From positions 1 through 5,203 of the forward strand of contig JASLBO010000579.1 of the NCBI GenBank assembly GCA_030146605.1: a stretch of DNA of 5,203 nucleotides, in the 5' to 3' direction. The notes beneath the pieces are model-generated. The model was given only the letters and a program-made list of their open reading frames with translations. It did not search any database and was not told the DNA's origin. The stretch comes from Sphingomonas sp. GTDB taxonomy: Bacteria; Pseudomonadota; Alphaproteobacteria; Sphingomonadales; Sphingomonadaceae. This document shows, one piece after another, positions 1-5,203 of the stretch; position 1 is the stretch's first letter, and the number at the start of each line of letters is the position of its first letter. The position numbers and the translations under genes were made by a program.

Positions 1-12
1 CTCCCCCCGCCC

Positions 13-60
13 GATATGATATAGCTATTCCGCAAGTCGCGATATGACGATACATATACG
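13..60 (+). promoter_or_regulatory. AT-rich patch, possible promoter of the lipoprotein transcript
   Basis: This stretch is clearly richer in A and T than the rest of the window. It contains TATGAT at 15-20, a CGATATGA direct repeat at 12-19 and 40-47 (28 bases apart), and a weak TTCCGC (28-33), 17-base spacer, TACATA (51-56) pair. None is a strong consensus match, and any -35 for the TATGAT would fall outside the window. It is offered as the likeliest promoter region only because it precedes the gene and differs in composition. Confidence 0.2.
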
Positions 61-62
61 AC

Positions 63-195
63 ATGGCATCGGATCTGTCGTTCCTGCATTGTGGAAATGC
101 TGTTTCGCAGCTCCTCCCCATTGCAGGAGTGCTTCCTGCCACGGCAGCTGGGCAGTCGTCATACGGGCGAACAGCACCCGGGAACTGGAGAGAAA
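63..195 (+). other. Probable structured 5' leader with competing hairpins
   Basis: This stretch is open in the lipoprotein frame, but its translation has no domain character and no start signal. It can form a GCTG/CAGC stem (99-102 with 108-111), a CTCCT/AGGAG stem (111-115 with 125-129) and a GCAGGA/TCCTGC stem (123-128 with 134-139). The last two share AGGAG and so exclude each other. Such short stems are common by chance in GC-rich DNA, so a regulatory role is speculative. Confidence 0.2.
187..190 (+). promoter_or_regulatory. Shine-Dalgarno GGAG for the ATG at 196
   Basis: GGAG sits five bases before the ATG at 196, inside the purine-rich run GGAGAGAAA. This is the only convincing ribosome binding site near the lipoprotein gene. 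It supports 196, rather than 63 or 240, as the intended translation start. Confidence 0.5.
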
Positions 196-243
196 ATGAG
201 CCGCGGCTTGAGACTGCCAACGCAACGCCTTGGCGCCTCGTGA
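196..243 (+). CDS. 15-codon ORF matching the missing signal-peptide n-region
   Basis: ATG at 196-198 has a good ribosome binding site and reads MSRGLRLPTQRLGAS before TGA at 241-243. That stop overlaps the GTG at 240-242 of the lipoprotein frame (GTGA overlap). Joined by a -1 shift at the TCG codon, the product would be MSRGLRLPTQRLGAS followed by VILTGALLISAC, a textbook lipoprotein signal with arginines in the n-region. So this is either the true 5' end of the lipoprotein gene separated by a one-base indel (mutation or sequence error), or a leader peptide translationally coupled to the GTG start. It has no independent function that I can see. Confidence 0.45.
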   Translation: MSRGLRLPTQRLGAS

Positions 244-524
244 TCTTGACGGGAGCCTTGCTGATCTCTGCCTGCGACACGCAGCATCGAAGTACGGCGA
301 TCGGACCTCACTCCGACCGGCCCATCGGAATTGAAGAGGTTTCGACGGCTGCCCTCGTGACGGCGCGCAACCATCTGCCAAAAGTACGATCCGCCAATCT
401 CGTCACGGACGGACAGGGTAGAACTTTCTACGAGATCAAGGGCGTCGCCGACGCGCAAAACAAGGTCGTGTACGTTACCGACACCGGCAAACTCGTGGGT
501 TTCGAGCCGGCGGAAGACCGCTAG
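240..524 (+). CDS. Small PepSY-like lipoprotein with disrupted or unusual start
   Basis: The frame ends at TAG 522-524. A hydrophobic run, ILTGALLISAC, places a lipobox (I-S-A-C) with the lipidated cysteine at 273-275, giving a mature protein of about 83 residues. The mature part has an ALVTARNHLP helix, a GRTFYEIKG strand, then KVVYVTDTGKLVGFE. This helix-strand-strand pattern with a final x-D-x-G-K-(L/I)-V-G resembles PepSY-type domains; the assignment is by pattern only. The start is the problem. The frame is open back to an ATG at 63, but that would put the cysteine at residue 71 and has no ribosome binding site. The in-frame GTG at 240 leaves only 11 residues before the cysteine, with no basic n-region. 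The missing basic n-region sits in another frame at 196-243. The product is probably exported and anchored in the outer or inner membrane. Confidence 0.6.
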   Translation: MILTGALLISACDTQHRSTAIGPHSDRPIGIEEVSTAALVTARNHLPKVRSANLVTDGQGRTFYEIKGVADAQNKVVYVTDTGKLVGFEPAEDR

Positions 525-559
525 CTCAACGTCCCGACCTAAGCGCCTCGGCTAAATGA

Positions 560-772
560 TCAGGCCCGGGCGGAGCGGCCGCCAAATCCGCGCGGTTCAC
601 GATCTGGTCCCAGCGGACTTCCGCCACCTCGGTCCGGCGGCGCAGCTGGCGGACCGAATCGCTCAAGGTCTTGGGCAAGGTTGATCAAGTCGAACAACTG
701 ACGATTTACGTCGGGGTCATACCCAGGCTGGTCGCGGCAGAGTGTCAGCCGTCTGAGGCTCGCGACCGCCAA
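560..772 (-). CDS. Doubtful 70-codon hypothetical ORF
   Basis: This frame fills most of the gap between the two convergent genes. It reads from a TTG (770-772) that overlaps the base of the 772-800 hairpin, to TGA at 560-562. There is no ribosome binding site and no better start. The middle, YDPDVNRQLFDLINLAQDLE, could be an amphipathic helix, and the rest is proline/glycine/arginine-rich, typical of noncoding GC-rich DNA. I do not recognise it. It may be a remnant of a degraded gene or simply an open frame by chance. Confidence 0.2.
   Translation of the reverse strand: MAVASLRRLTLCRDQPGYDPDVNRQLFDLINLAQDLERFGPPAAPPDRGGGSPLGPDREPRGFGGRSARA
629..657. repeat. Inverted repeat between the convergent genes
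   Basis: TCGGTCCG (629-636) and CGGACCGA (650-657) form a perfect 8-bp stem. Inside it, after one G/G mismatch, CGGC (638-641) can pair with GCTG (645-648, one G:U), leaving a three-base loop. No T-tract follows on either strand. It lies 105 bases past the lipoprotein stop and could be that gene's terminator or 3' hairpin, or chance in GC-rich DNA. Confidence 0.35.
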
Positions 773-800
773 GGGCGCCCGGCGTGAAGCCGGGCGCCCT
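772..800 (-). terminator. Perfect 12-bp hairpin downstream of the RTX gene
   Basis: AGGGCGCCCGGC (772-783) and GCCGGGCGCCCT (789-800) are exact reverse complements around a five-base loop (784-788). The hairpin begins 25 bases beyond the RTX stop codon. The stem is almost entirely G:C, but only two T residues follow on the minus strand and none of note on the plus strand. It is therefore not a classical intrinsic terminator; it may stabilise the 3' end, assist termination, or serve both convergent genes. Confidence 0.6.
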
Positions 801-825
801 CTCGAATGCGTCGGTCGGTCGGCGA

Positions 826-3800
826 CTACCCGAAGAAGATGTCGCCGCTTTGCAGCTGTACGTTATTCAGCCCGATCACGAAGTCGGCGACCTTGTCGCC
901 ATTTACGTCGGCGGCGAGGAAATAGTCTCCATGGTCCCGGTAAAGCTGCAATTCACCGGCACTTCCACTGAACGCCCTGTTCCCGATCCAATGGAAGGCA
1001 TCGACAGCTTCGGTCCGGATGTCAGCGTCGAGACCGCTCAGATCGATCTTGTCCTGGCCGCGGCGGAAGTCGGTGATGCTGTCCCGGCCGCCGAGATCGG
1101 TGAAGACGAAGACGTCGTTGCCCGACCCCCCGCTCAGGATGTCGTGGCTGGCGCCGCCGTTGAGCCGGTCATTACCGTCACCGCCGATGAGGATGTCGCG
1201 ACCGTCACCGCCGTAGAGCGTATCGTTGCCGCCATCACCATATAGCGTGTCGTTGCCACCACCGCCGTTCAGCACATTGGCGATATTGTTGCCGAACAGG
1301 GTGTCGCTGTGCGCCGACCCGGTGACGTTCTCGAAGTTGAGCAGCCGGTCGCCGGTCGCGAACCCGCCGATCCCGTCGGCAAGGCCATCCTCGAGCGCGC
1401 CGAGGAAATTCTGCCAGAACGACCCGCTGCCGGTGCGGACATTGTCGAGGCGGACGAGCACCCCGTCGTCGGATGCCTCGTAGCTGACCGTGTCGATCCC
1501 CGCGCCGCCGTCGAGCACATTCCTCTGATCATTGGCGATGATTAGATTGTCGAGCGCGTTGCCGGTGCCGTTCTTGGCATTCCCCACCAGCTCAAGCACT
1601 TCGAGATTGGCGCCCAGCGTATAGTTGACCGAGGCAACCACGCGGTCGGCGGCGCCTTCACCGGAAAGCTCGGTGATCAACTCGCCGACCTCGCCCACGA
1701 CATAAATGTCGTCGCCGATCCCGCCCTTCAGCGTATCGGCGGCGGCGTCTGCCCCACCATCGAGGCGATCGTTGCCGGAGCCGCCGAACAGGCTATCCGT
1801 GCCCATGCCGCCGAGCAGCGTGTCGTTGCCGCCGTTGCCGATCAGGCTGTCATTCCCGGCATAGCCCCTGAGGAGATTGTCGAGATCGTTGCCGGTCAGG
1901 CTGTTGGCGAGGTCGTTCCCGGTCCCGTTCGCAGCGGTACCGGTGAGAACCAGATTCTCGAGCTCGGCACCCAGCGTGTAGCTGATCGAGGACTCGACCG
2001 AGTCGCTGCCTTCCCCTGCGAGTTCGGTCACCACGTCGCCGGCATCGTCGACGACATAGGTGTCGTTGCCCGTGCCGCCGGTAAGCCCGTCCGCGCCCGC
2101 GCCGCCGTCGAGACGGTCGTCACCCGCGCCGCCGAGGAGCAGGTTGGCGCCTGCGGCACCGGTCAGAACGTCGTTGAAGGCCGACCCGGTGAGGTTCTCA
2201 ATGCCGCTGAGCGTGTCGGAGCCGGCACCGGTGGCCTGGGCGCCGGTCAGGCCGAGATTCACCGTCACGCCGGCAGTCGCGTCGCTGTAATTGGCGGTGT
2301 CGATGCCCGCCCCGCCGATCAGGATGTCATCCCCTTCGCCGCCGAACACCGTGTCGTTGCCATTGCCGCCGTCCAGCGTGTCGTTGCCGGCCAGGCCGAT
2401 CAGCACGTCGTTGCCGTCACCCCCGCTGAGTACGTCGTTGCCGGTCGCCCCGGTGATGGTCTCGTCTGACGCGAAACCGGTGAGGACCAGATCTCCGATG
2501 AACCCGTCGAAATTGTAGGCAGTGAACCCGCCCGTATAGCCGTTCGCGATCGTAAAGATGGTCACGAAGCCGTTGACTGCGGCTCCGGCGTCACGATCGA
2601 CCTGCAACAGCAGGTCCGTGCCCGATTGCAGCAGGCGGAGATGGCCGCTGACGAAGGGGTTGGCGTTCGCGGCGTAGCCGAGAAGGGAGCCGTTCAGGAA
2701 CGTCGTCATCTCGAACCGGTCGCCCGCGTTGCCGGCCTGGAAATCGCTTACTACGTTGCCATGGTCCGTCGTGCTGGCGACTGCCCCGGTGCCGGCGAGC
2801 TGGATCGTATCCTGGCCCGTGCCGAGCGTGAGGGTATGCTGCGACTCCGTCGCCGCGCCGAGAAGGCTGACGCTGAGGGTGTCGTTCCCCGATCCGGCGT
2901 TGACCGCCGCGGACTTGACCGCCGTCAGAACGATCCGGTCGTTGCCAGCCCCGCCATCCACCACCACGGTGTCGAGGTAGCGATTTCCGGTCGTGCCCAG
3001 CGCCGCATAGGTGTTGCCGATCAGGCCAGCAGCGTTGGCCGCGAGCGCCGTGGACAGCGTCCCTGAACGCACTTCGAGGAAGTCGTCCCCATCGCCGCCG
3101 TCGAGGTTGACGTTAGTAGCTACCGCCGCCGCGGCCCGGGTCACGAGGATGCTGTCGTTGCCGCCATAGCCGAACAGCGAGTCCGTCTGCCCCGCCGGTC
3201 CGGACACCGCATTGTCAACGAGGAGGTTGAAGGCGTCATTGCCCCGCAGCGTGTCGCCGAAGTTCGAGCCCGTAAGGTATTCGATGCCGCTGAGGGTGTC
3301 GACGCCCTCGCCGCCGGTATCCTGGGCTCCGGCGATCCGGAGATCGACGTTCACGCCCGCCGTCGCATTGACATAGGTGGCCGTATCCAGCCCCTCGCCG
3401 CCGATCAGCGTGTCGCTGCCGATCCCGCCGGACAGGGTGTCGTTGCCGAACCAGCCGTCGAGAACGTCGTCTCCAGCATTGCCGACGAGGGTGTCGAGCG
3501 TCCCGCCGCCCTTGACGGTGTCGTTGCCCGAGCCGCCGCGGAAGATCACTCGCTCGACGCTGATGAAGGCACCCGCGGCGACACCGCCCATGGTGATGGC
3601 GCTGTTGCCCGCGACGTTCGCGAGATCGAAGGCGATCCCGCCGGTCTGGTCGGTATAATAGGCATAAGCGATGTCGGCGCCTTCACCGCCGTCGAACGTG
3701 TCCTGGCCGCCATCGTTGGTGTAGACGGTGCTCAAGCCAAGCGCCGTGCCGTTGCCGATTCCGCCGACCAGCGTGTCGTCGCCGTCGCCGCCGCGCAGGG

Positions 3801-5203
3801 TGTCGTTGCCCAGGCCACCGACGAGTTGGTCGTTGCCGGCTCCACCTTCGATCACATCGGCGCCGTCCGCCGTGGCACCTCCCGTGCTGAGGGTATTGAC
3901 GTAGTCGCCGAAGATCACGTCGGTGCCGCCGCCGCCGATCAGGGTATCGCCCTGGCCGCCGCCGATGAGGAAGTCGTTGACGCCGCCGCCAACGAGGCGG
4001 TTGGCCGTGGTGTTTCCGCCAGTCAACGTGTTGGCGAAGGCCGCAGCGCCGACGACGTTCTCCATGTTGCTGATCGTGTCGGCGCCCGTGGAGGTGCCGG
4101 TGTTCTGGATCGTGACGGTGTTCAGGTTTACCGTCACCGCCGACGTCGCAGCGGAATAGTCCACGGTGTCCGAACCGCCTGCGCCATTATAGACGTCGGC
4201 GCCGCCGCCTTCGTAGAAGACGTTGTCGACCGCGTCGCCGGTGATGCTGTCCGCCCCCGAGCCGGTGCGGACGTTTTCGAAGCCGATGATGGTGTCGAAA
4301 CCGAGCCCGGTGTTCTGGGTTGTGGCTCCCAGATCCACCACAACTGCCGTCGCGCCGCGGAGGGACAGGGTGTCCACTCCGCCGCCGCCGACCAGGACGT
4401 CGTTGCCGAGGCCGCCTTCGATGACATTGTCGTTACCGTCGCCTACGAGTGTGTCGGCGCCGTCGCCGCCTAGCAGATTCTCGATGTTGCGGAGGGTGGC
4501 GACCGGCAGGCCGCCGATGAGGGCAGTTCCGTCGGCCGCGCCGTTCAATATGGCCGTCACCGCTCCGAGGCCGGCGAAGGAGGCAGTGTCCGATCCCGCC
4601 CCCCCGTCGAGCAGGTCCATGGCGCCGACCGTGTTCGCGCCCGGGTTCAGCGTGTCGTCGCCCGCCCCGCCCGAGAGGGTGTTGGCGTTGGCGTCGCCCG
4701 TCAGGCTGTCGTTGAACGCCGATCCCTCGAGCTTCTCGAAGCCGCTGAGCGTGTCCAAGCCAACGCCGGTGTTCTGTGCCGCCCCTTGCGCGGCGAGGCT
4801 GACCGTCACGCTGGCCGAAGCGCCTGCATAGGATGCGGTGTCGATACCGCCGCCGCCGGTCAGGACGTCGTCGCCCAGCCCGCCTTCGATGACGTTGTCG
4901 TTGCCGTCGCCCGTGAGGGTGTCGTTCAGCGCCGAGCCGATCAGATTCTCGATGCCGGTCAGCGTGTCCGAACCGGCCGCGACAGTGTTTTGGGCTACGC
5001 CCTGAACGTTGAGGTCGACCGTGACGCCCGTCGTGGAACCGCCGCTGAACGCATTTACGAACGAGGCGGTGTCGTTGCCGTTGCCGCCGTTCAGCACGTC
5101 GTTGGCGATCGTCCCCTGGAGGAAGTCATTTCCTTCGCCGCCGTCCAGCACCGCGCTGCTGGTGTTGTTGGCGGTGACCGTGGTTGTCACGGCCGCAGCG
5201 CCC
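826..5203 (-). CDS. Giant RTX calcium-binding repeat protein, type I secreted, 5'-partial
   Basis: The stop is TAG at 826-828. The frame stays open to the right edge: the codons before the GTG at 5188-5190 read G-A-A-A, and no ribosome binding site precedes that GTG, so the true start probably lies outside the window. More than 30 strict GGxGxD motifs are visible; in known RTX proteins such repeats bind calcium and fold as parallel beta-rolls outside the cell. From the N-terminal side there are RTX blocks mixed with copies of a 60-residue beta-rich module (about 17-655), a beta-rich stretch (655-805), a secretion-signal-like domain (808-905), more RTX (911-965), two YTLG-type modules (1038-1230), a dense RTX block (1305-1357) and a serralysin-type C-terminus (1358-1454). 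There is no cysteine and only seven lysines, which fits type I export and an acidic protein. No catalytic domain is visible, so the role (adhesin, surface layer, enzyme or toxin) is unknown and may be set by the missing N-terminus. Confidence 0.95.
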   Translation of the reverse strand, partial: GAAAVTTTVTANNTSSAVLDGGEGNDFLQGTIANDVLNGGNGNDTASFVNAFSGGSTTGVTVDLNVQGVAQNTVAAGSDTLTGIENLIGSALNDTLTGDGNDNVIEGGLGDDVLTGGGGIDTASYAGASASVTVSLAAQGAAQNTGVGLDTLSGFEKLEGSAFNDSLTGDANANTLSGGAGDDTLNPGANTVGAMDLLDGGAGSDTASFAGLGAVTAILNGAADGTALIGGLPVATLRNIENLLGGDGADTLVGDGNDNVIEGGLGNDVLVGGGGVDTLSLRGATAVVVDLGATTQNTGLGFDTIIGFENVRTGSGADSITGDAVDNVFYEGGGADVYNGAGGSDTVDYSAATSAVTVNLNTVTIQNTGTSTGADTISNMENVVGAAAFANTLTGGNTTANRLVGGGVNDFLIGGGQGDTLIGGGGTDVIFGDYVNTLSTGGATADGADVIEGGAGNDQLVGGLGNDTLRGGDGDDTLVGGIGNGTALGLSTVYTNDGGQDTFDGGEGADIAYAYYTDQTGGIAFDLANVAGNSAITMGGVAAGAFISVERVIFRGGSGNDTVKGGGTLDTLVGNAGDDVLDGWFGNDTLSGGIGSDTLIGGEGLDTATYVNATAGVNVDLRIAGAQDTGGEGVDTLSGIEYLTGSNFGDTLRGNDAFNLLVDNAVSGPAGQTDSLFGYGGNDSILVTRAAAAVATNVNLDGGDGDDFLEVRSGTLSTALAANAAGLIGNTYAALGTTGNRYLDTVVVDGGAGNDRIVLTAVKSAAVNAGSGNDTLSVSLLGAATESQHTLTLGTGQDTIQLAGTGAVASTTDHGNVVSDFQAGNAGDRFEMTTFLNGSLLGYAANANPFVSGHLRLLQSGTDLLLQVDRDAGAAVNGFVTIFTIANGYTGGFTAYNFDGFIGDLVLTGFASDETITGATGNDVLSGGDGNDVLIGLAGNDTLDGGNGNDTVFGGEGDDILIGGAGIDTANYSDATAGVTVNLGLTGAQATGAGSDTLSGIENLTGSAFNDVLTGAAGANLLLGGAGDDRLDGGAGADGLTGGTGNDTYVVDDAGDVVTELAGEGSDSVESSISYTLGAELENLVLTGTAANGTGNDLANSLTGNDLDNLLRGYAGNDSLIGNGGNDTLLGGMGTDSLFGGSGNDRLDGGADAAADTLKGGIGDDIYVVGEVGELITELSGEGAADRVVASVNYTLGANLEVLELVGNAKNGTGNALDNLIIANDQRNVLDGGAGIDTVSYEASDDGVLVRLDNVRTGSGSFWQNFLGALEDGLADGIGGFATGDRLLNFENVTGSAHSDTLFGNNIANVLNGGGGNDTLYGDGGNDTLYGGDGRDILIGGDGNDRLNGGASHDILSGGSGNDVFVFTDLGGRDSITDFRRGQDKIDLSGLDADIRTEAVDAFHWIGNRAFSGSAGELQLYRDHGDYFLAADVNGDKVADFVIGLNNVQLQSGDIFFG
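829..1119 (-). other. Serralysin-type (Peptidase_M10_C-like) C-terminal domain with secretion signal
   Basis: Residues about 1358-1454 of the RTX protein end the chain. Key stretches are [20 protein letters not shown], then [18 protein letters not shown], then [17 protein letters not shown], and finally the hydrophobic tail DIFFG. This order (DxIxDFxxGxDKIDLSxLDA, IGxxxFSGxAGEL, DxNGDxxADFxI, hydrophobic last residues) is the recognised pattern of the C-terminal domain of serralysin-family proteases and many unrelated RTX proteins. There it carries the uncleaved type I secretion signal. The match is to the secretion/fold part only. The zinc-protease motif HEXXH is not in the visible protein, so this does not make it a protease. 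Confidence 0.85.
1117..1278 (-). repeat. Dense RTX nonapeptide block before the C-terminal domain
   Basis: Residues about 1305-1358 run through six consecutive nonapeptides ([54 protein letters not shown]), a 27-bp DNA period on the minus strand. Consecutive nonapeptides of this kind form the calcium-loaded beta-roll that nucleates folding after export. The fifth unit is degenerate: ASHD replaces the glycine/aspartate-rich turn, which probably weakens one calcium site. Confidence 0.85.
1501..2079 (-). repeat. Two copies of a YTLG-type module in the RTX protein
   Basis: Copy 1 covers residues about 1038-1115 (1846-2079) and copy 2 about 1155-1230 (1501-1728). Shared landmarks, in order, are GxGxDxYVV, a (V/I)TEL(A/S)GEG segment, a serine/valine strand, YTLGAxLE, a (L/V)xLxG strand, and NGTGNxLxNxL leading back to RTX repeats. 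This module is common in long bacterial RTX proteins and is distinct from the DTLSGIENL module that dominates the rest of the chain. It occurs only here, after the internal terminal-type domain, which fits a separate origin for the C-terminal third. Confidence 0.75.
2302..2460 (-). repeat. Second dense RTX nonapeptide block, directly after the internal terminal-type domain
   Basis: Residues about 911-963 hold consecutive nonapeptides ([51 protein letters not shown]). This block restarts a canonical beta-roll just after the secretion-signal-like domain ends, so the protein effectively begins a second RTX unit here. Shorter blocks of the same kind lie at about 3751-3858 and 3385-3543. Confidence 0.8.
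2476..2769 (-). other. Internal type I secretion C-terminal-like domain within the RTX protein
   Basis: Residues about 808-905 read [20 protein letters not shown], then [27 protein letters not shown], a [11 protein letters not shown] segment and YNFDGF. The order (SDFxxGxxGD, NPFxSGxLRLxQSGxDxLLQxDRD, then a hydrophobic strand) is one I associate with domains that usually close RTX proteins, of the T1SS C-terminal target type. Here about 550 more residues follow, including a second and different terminal domain. It is preceded by a beta-rich stretch with [12 protein letters not shown] (about 788-799), which is also typical upstream of such ends. Whether it still acts as a signal is unknown; it may be only a structural cap. 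Confidence 0.65.
4370..4911 (-). repeat. Near-identical ~74-bp DNA direct repeats inside the RTX gene
   Basis: Positions 4838-4911 and 4370-4443 encode [20 protein letters not shown] and [20 protein letters not shown] respectively, with the following GGxD start of the next module. By eye the DNA is about 85% identical over 74 bases (about 11 differences), clearly higher than other copies of the same repeat. This looks like a fairly recent internal duplication or gene-conversion tract about 470 bp apart. Confidence 0.65.

Larger units (their letters stand above)
1288..5079 (-). repeat. Dispersed ~60-residue module family (GxDTAxY...VTVxL...DTLSGxENLxGSxxNDxLTG)
   Basis: Seven clear copies lie between nonapeptide blocks of the RTX protein: residues 38-94 (4909-5079), 115-165 (4696-4848), 270-320 (4231-4383), 339-392 (4015-4176), 599-651 (3238-3396), 961-1012 (2155-2310) and 1230-1301 (1288-1503). 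Each starts with G-x-D-T-(A/V/L)-x-(Y/F/L), has a VTVxL-type strand, usually a QNTG or AQxTG turn, and ends in (D/N)-(T/S)-(L/I)-x-x-x-E-N-(L/V)-x-G followed by a return to the RTX register. Residues about 199-250 and 494-560 look like divergent relatives. The copies differ enough to be old, apart from the recent pair noted separately. The last copy carries an insertion. Confidence 0.8.

Noticed and set aside
63..239. N-terminal extension of the lipoprotein from ATG 63
   Set aside because: It would put the lipobox cysteine at residue 71, too deep for a signal peptide. There is no ribosome binding site, and the extension has no recognisable features.
25..381. Open frame of 118 codons on the minus strand opposite the lipoprotein gene
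   Set aside because: Basic, low-complexity translation with no start signal; the plus strand here shows a lipobox and a plausible mature domain.
784..1245. Open frame of 153 codons on the plus strand across the RTX 3' end
   Set aside because: It starts inside the loop of the 772-800 hairpin and runs antisense to the serralysin-type domain, which is much better supported.
3826..4473. Open frame of 215 codons on the plus strand inside the RTX gene
   Set aside because: It is antisense to a well-supported RTX reading frame. The long plus-strand openness comes from GC-rich repeat codons that lack stops on the opposite strand; the translation has no domain character.
4223..4831. Open frame of 202 codons on the plus strand, proline/serine-rich
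   Set aside because: It is the mirror of glycine/aspartate repeats: its repeated SxPxPPxxxSLP pattern is what the RTX codons give when read in reverse. No ribosome binding site or independent homology-like features.
829..5203. Short regularly spaced DNA repeats that could suggest a CRISPR or minisatellite array
   Set aside because: The 27-bp period and the recurring word GTCGTTGCC are the coding signature of RTX nonapeptides (GGCAACGAC, encoding G-N-D, on the other strand) and keep the reading frame throughout. There are no unique spacers between identical repeats.

Overview
The window is GC-rich (roughly 60-65% by eye) and reads like an alphaproteobacterial accessory locus, possibly sphingomonad. 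The reasons are GC-rich codon use, an RTX protein with a serralysin-type C-terminus, and a small PepSY-like lipoprotein. The taxonomic call is inference from style only; no phylogenetic marker is present.

Layout. Positions 1-62 hold an AT-rich patch that may contain a promoter. Positions 63-195 are open in one frame but look more like a structured leader than protein. A small lipoprotein gene follows on the + strand and ends at 524. Its signal peptide is split between two reading frames around 240. Positions 525-825 separate two convergent genes and contain two inverted repeats. One is a perfect 12-bp stem at 772-800, probably the end-of-transcript hairpin of the large gene. A doubtful 70-codon frame lies on the minus strand in the same gap. 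From 826 to the right edge, everything is one minus-strand gene whose 5' end lies outside the window. It encodes at least 1,458 residues of a giant calcium-binding RTX protein that is probably exported by a type I secretion system.

The RTX protein is modular. Canonical GGxGxDxux nonapeptide blocks alternate with a roughly 60-residue beta-rich module (seven clear copies), and a second module type occurs twice near the C-terminus. A secretion-signal-like domain is embedded mid-protein (residues about 808-905), and a serralysin-type C-terminal domain closes the chain (about 1358-1454). Having two terminal-type domains in one chain suggests that two RTX proteins were fused or recombined. No ABC exporter, membrane fusion protein or outer-membrane channel gene is in the window. 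The convergent lipoprotein has no evident functional link to the RTX gene.

I see no CRISPR array, tRNA, rRNA, insertion sequence or clearly new system. The points most worth a second look are the split lipoprotein signal, the internal terminal-type domain and the recently duplicated DNA segments inside the RTX gene. Residue numbers for the RTX protein count from the GTG codon at 5188-5190.
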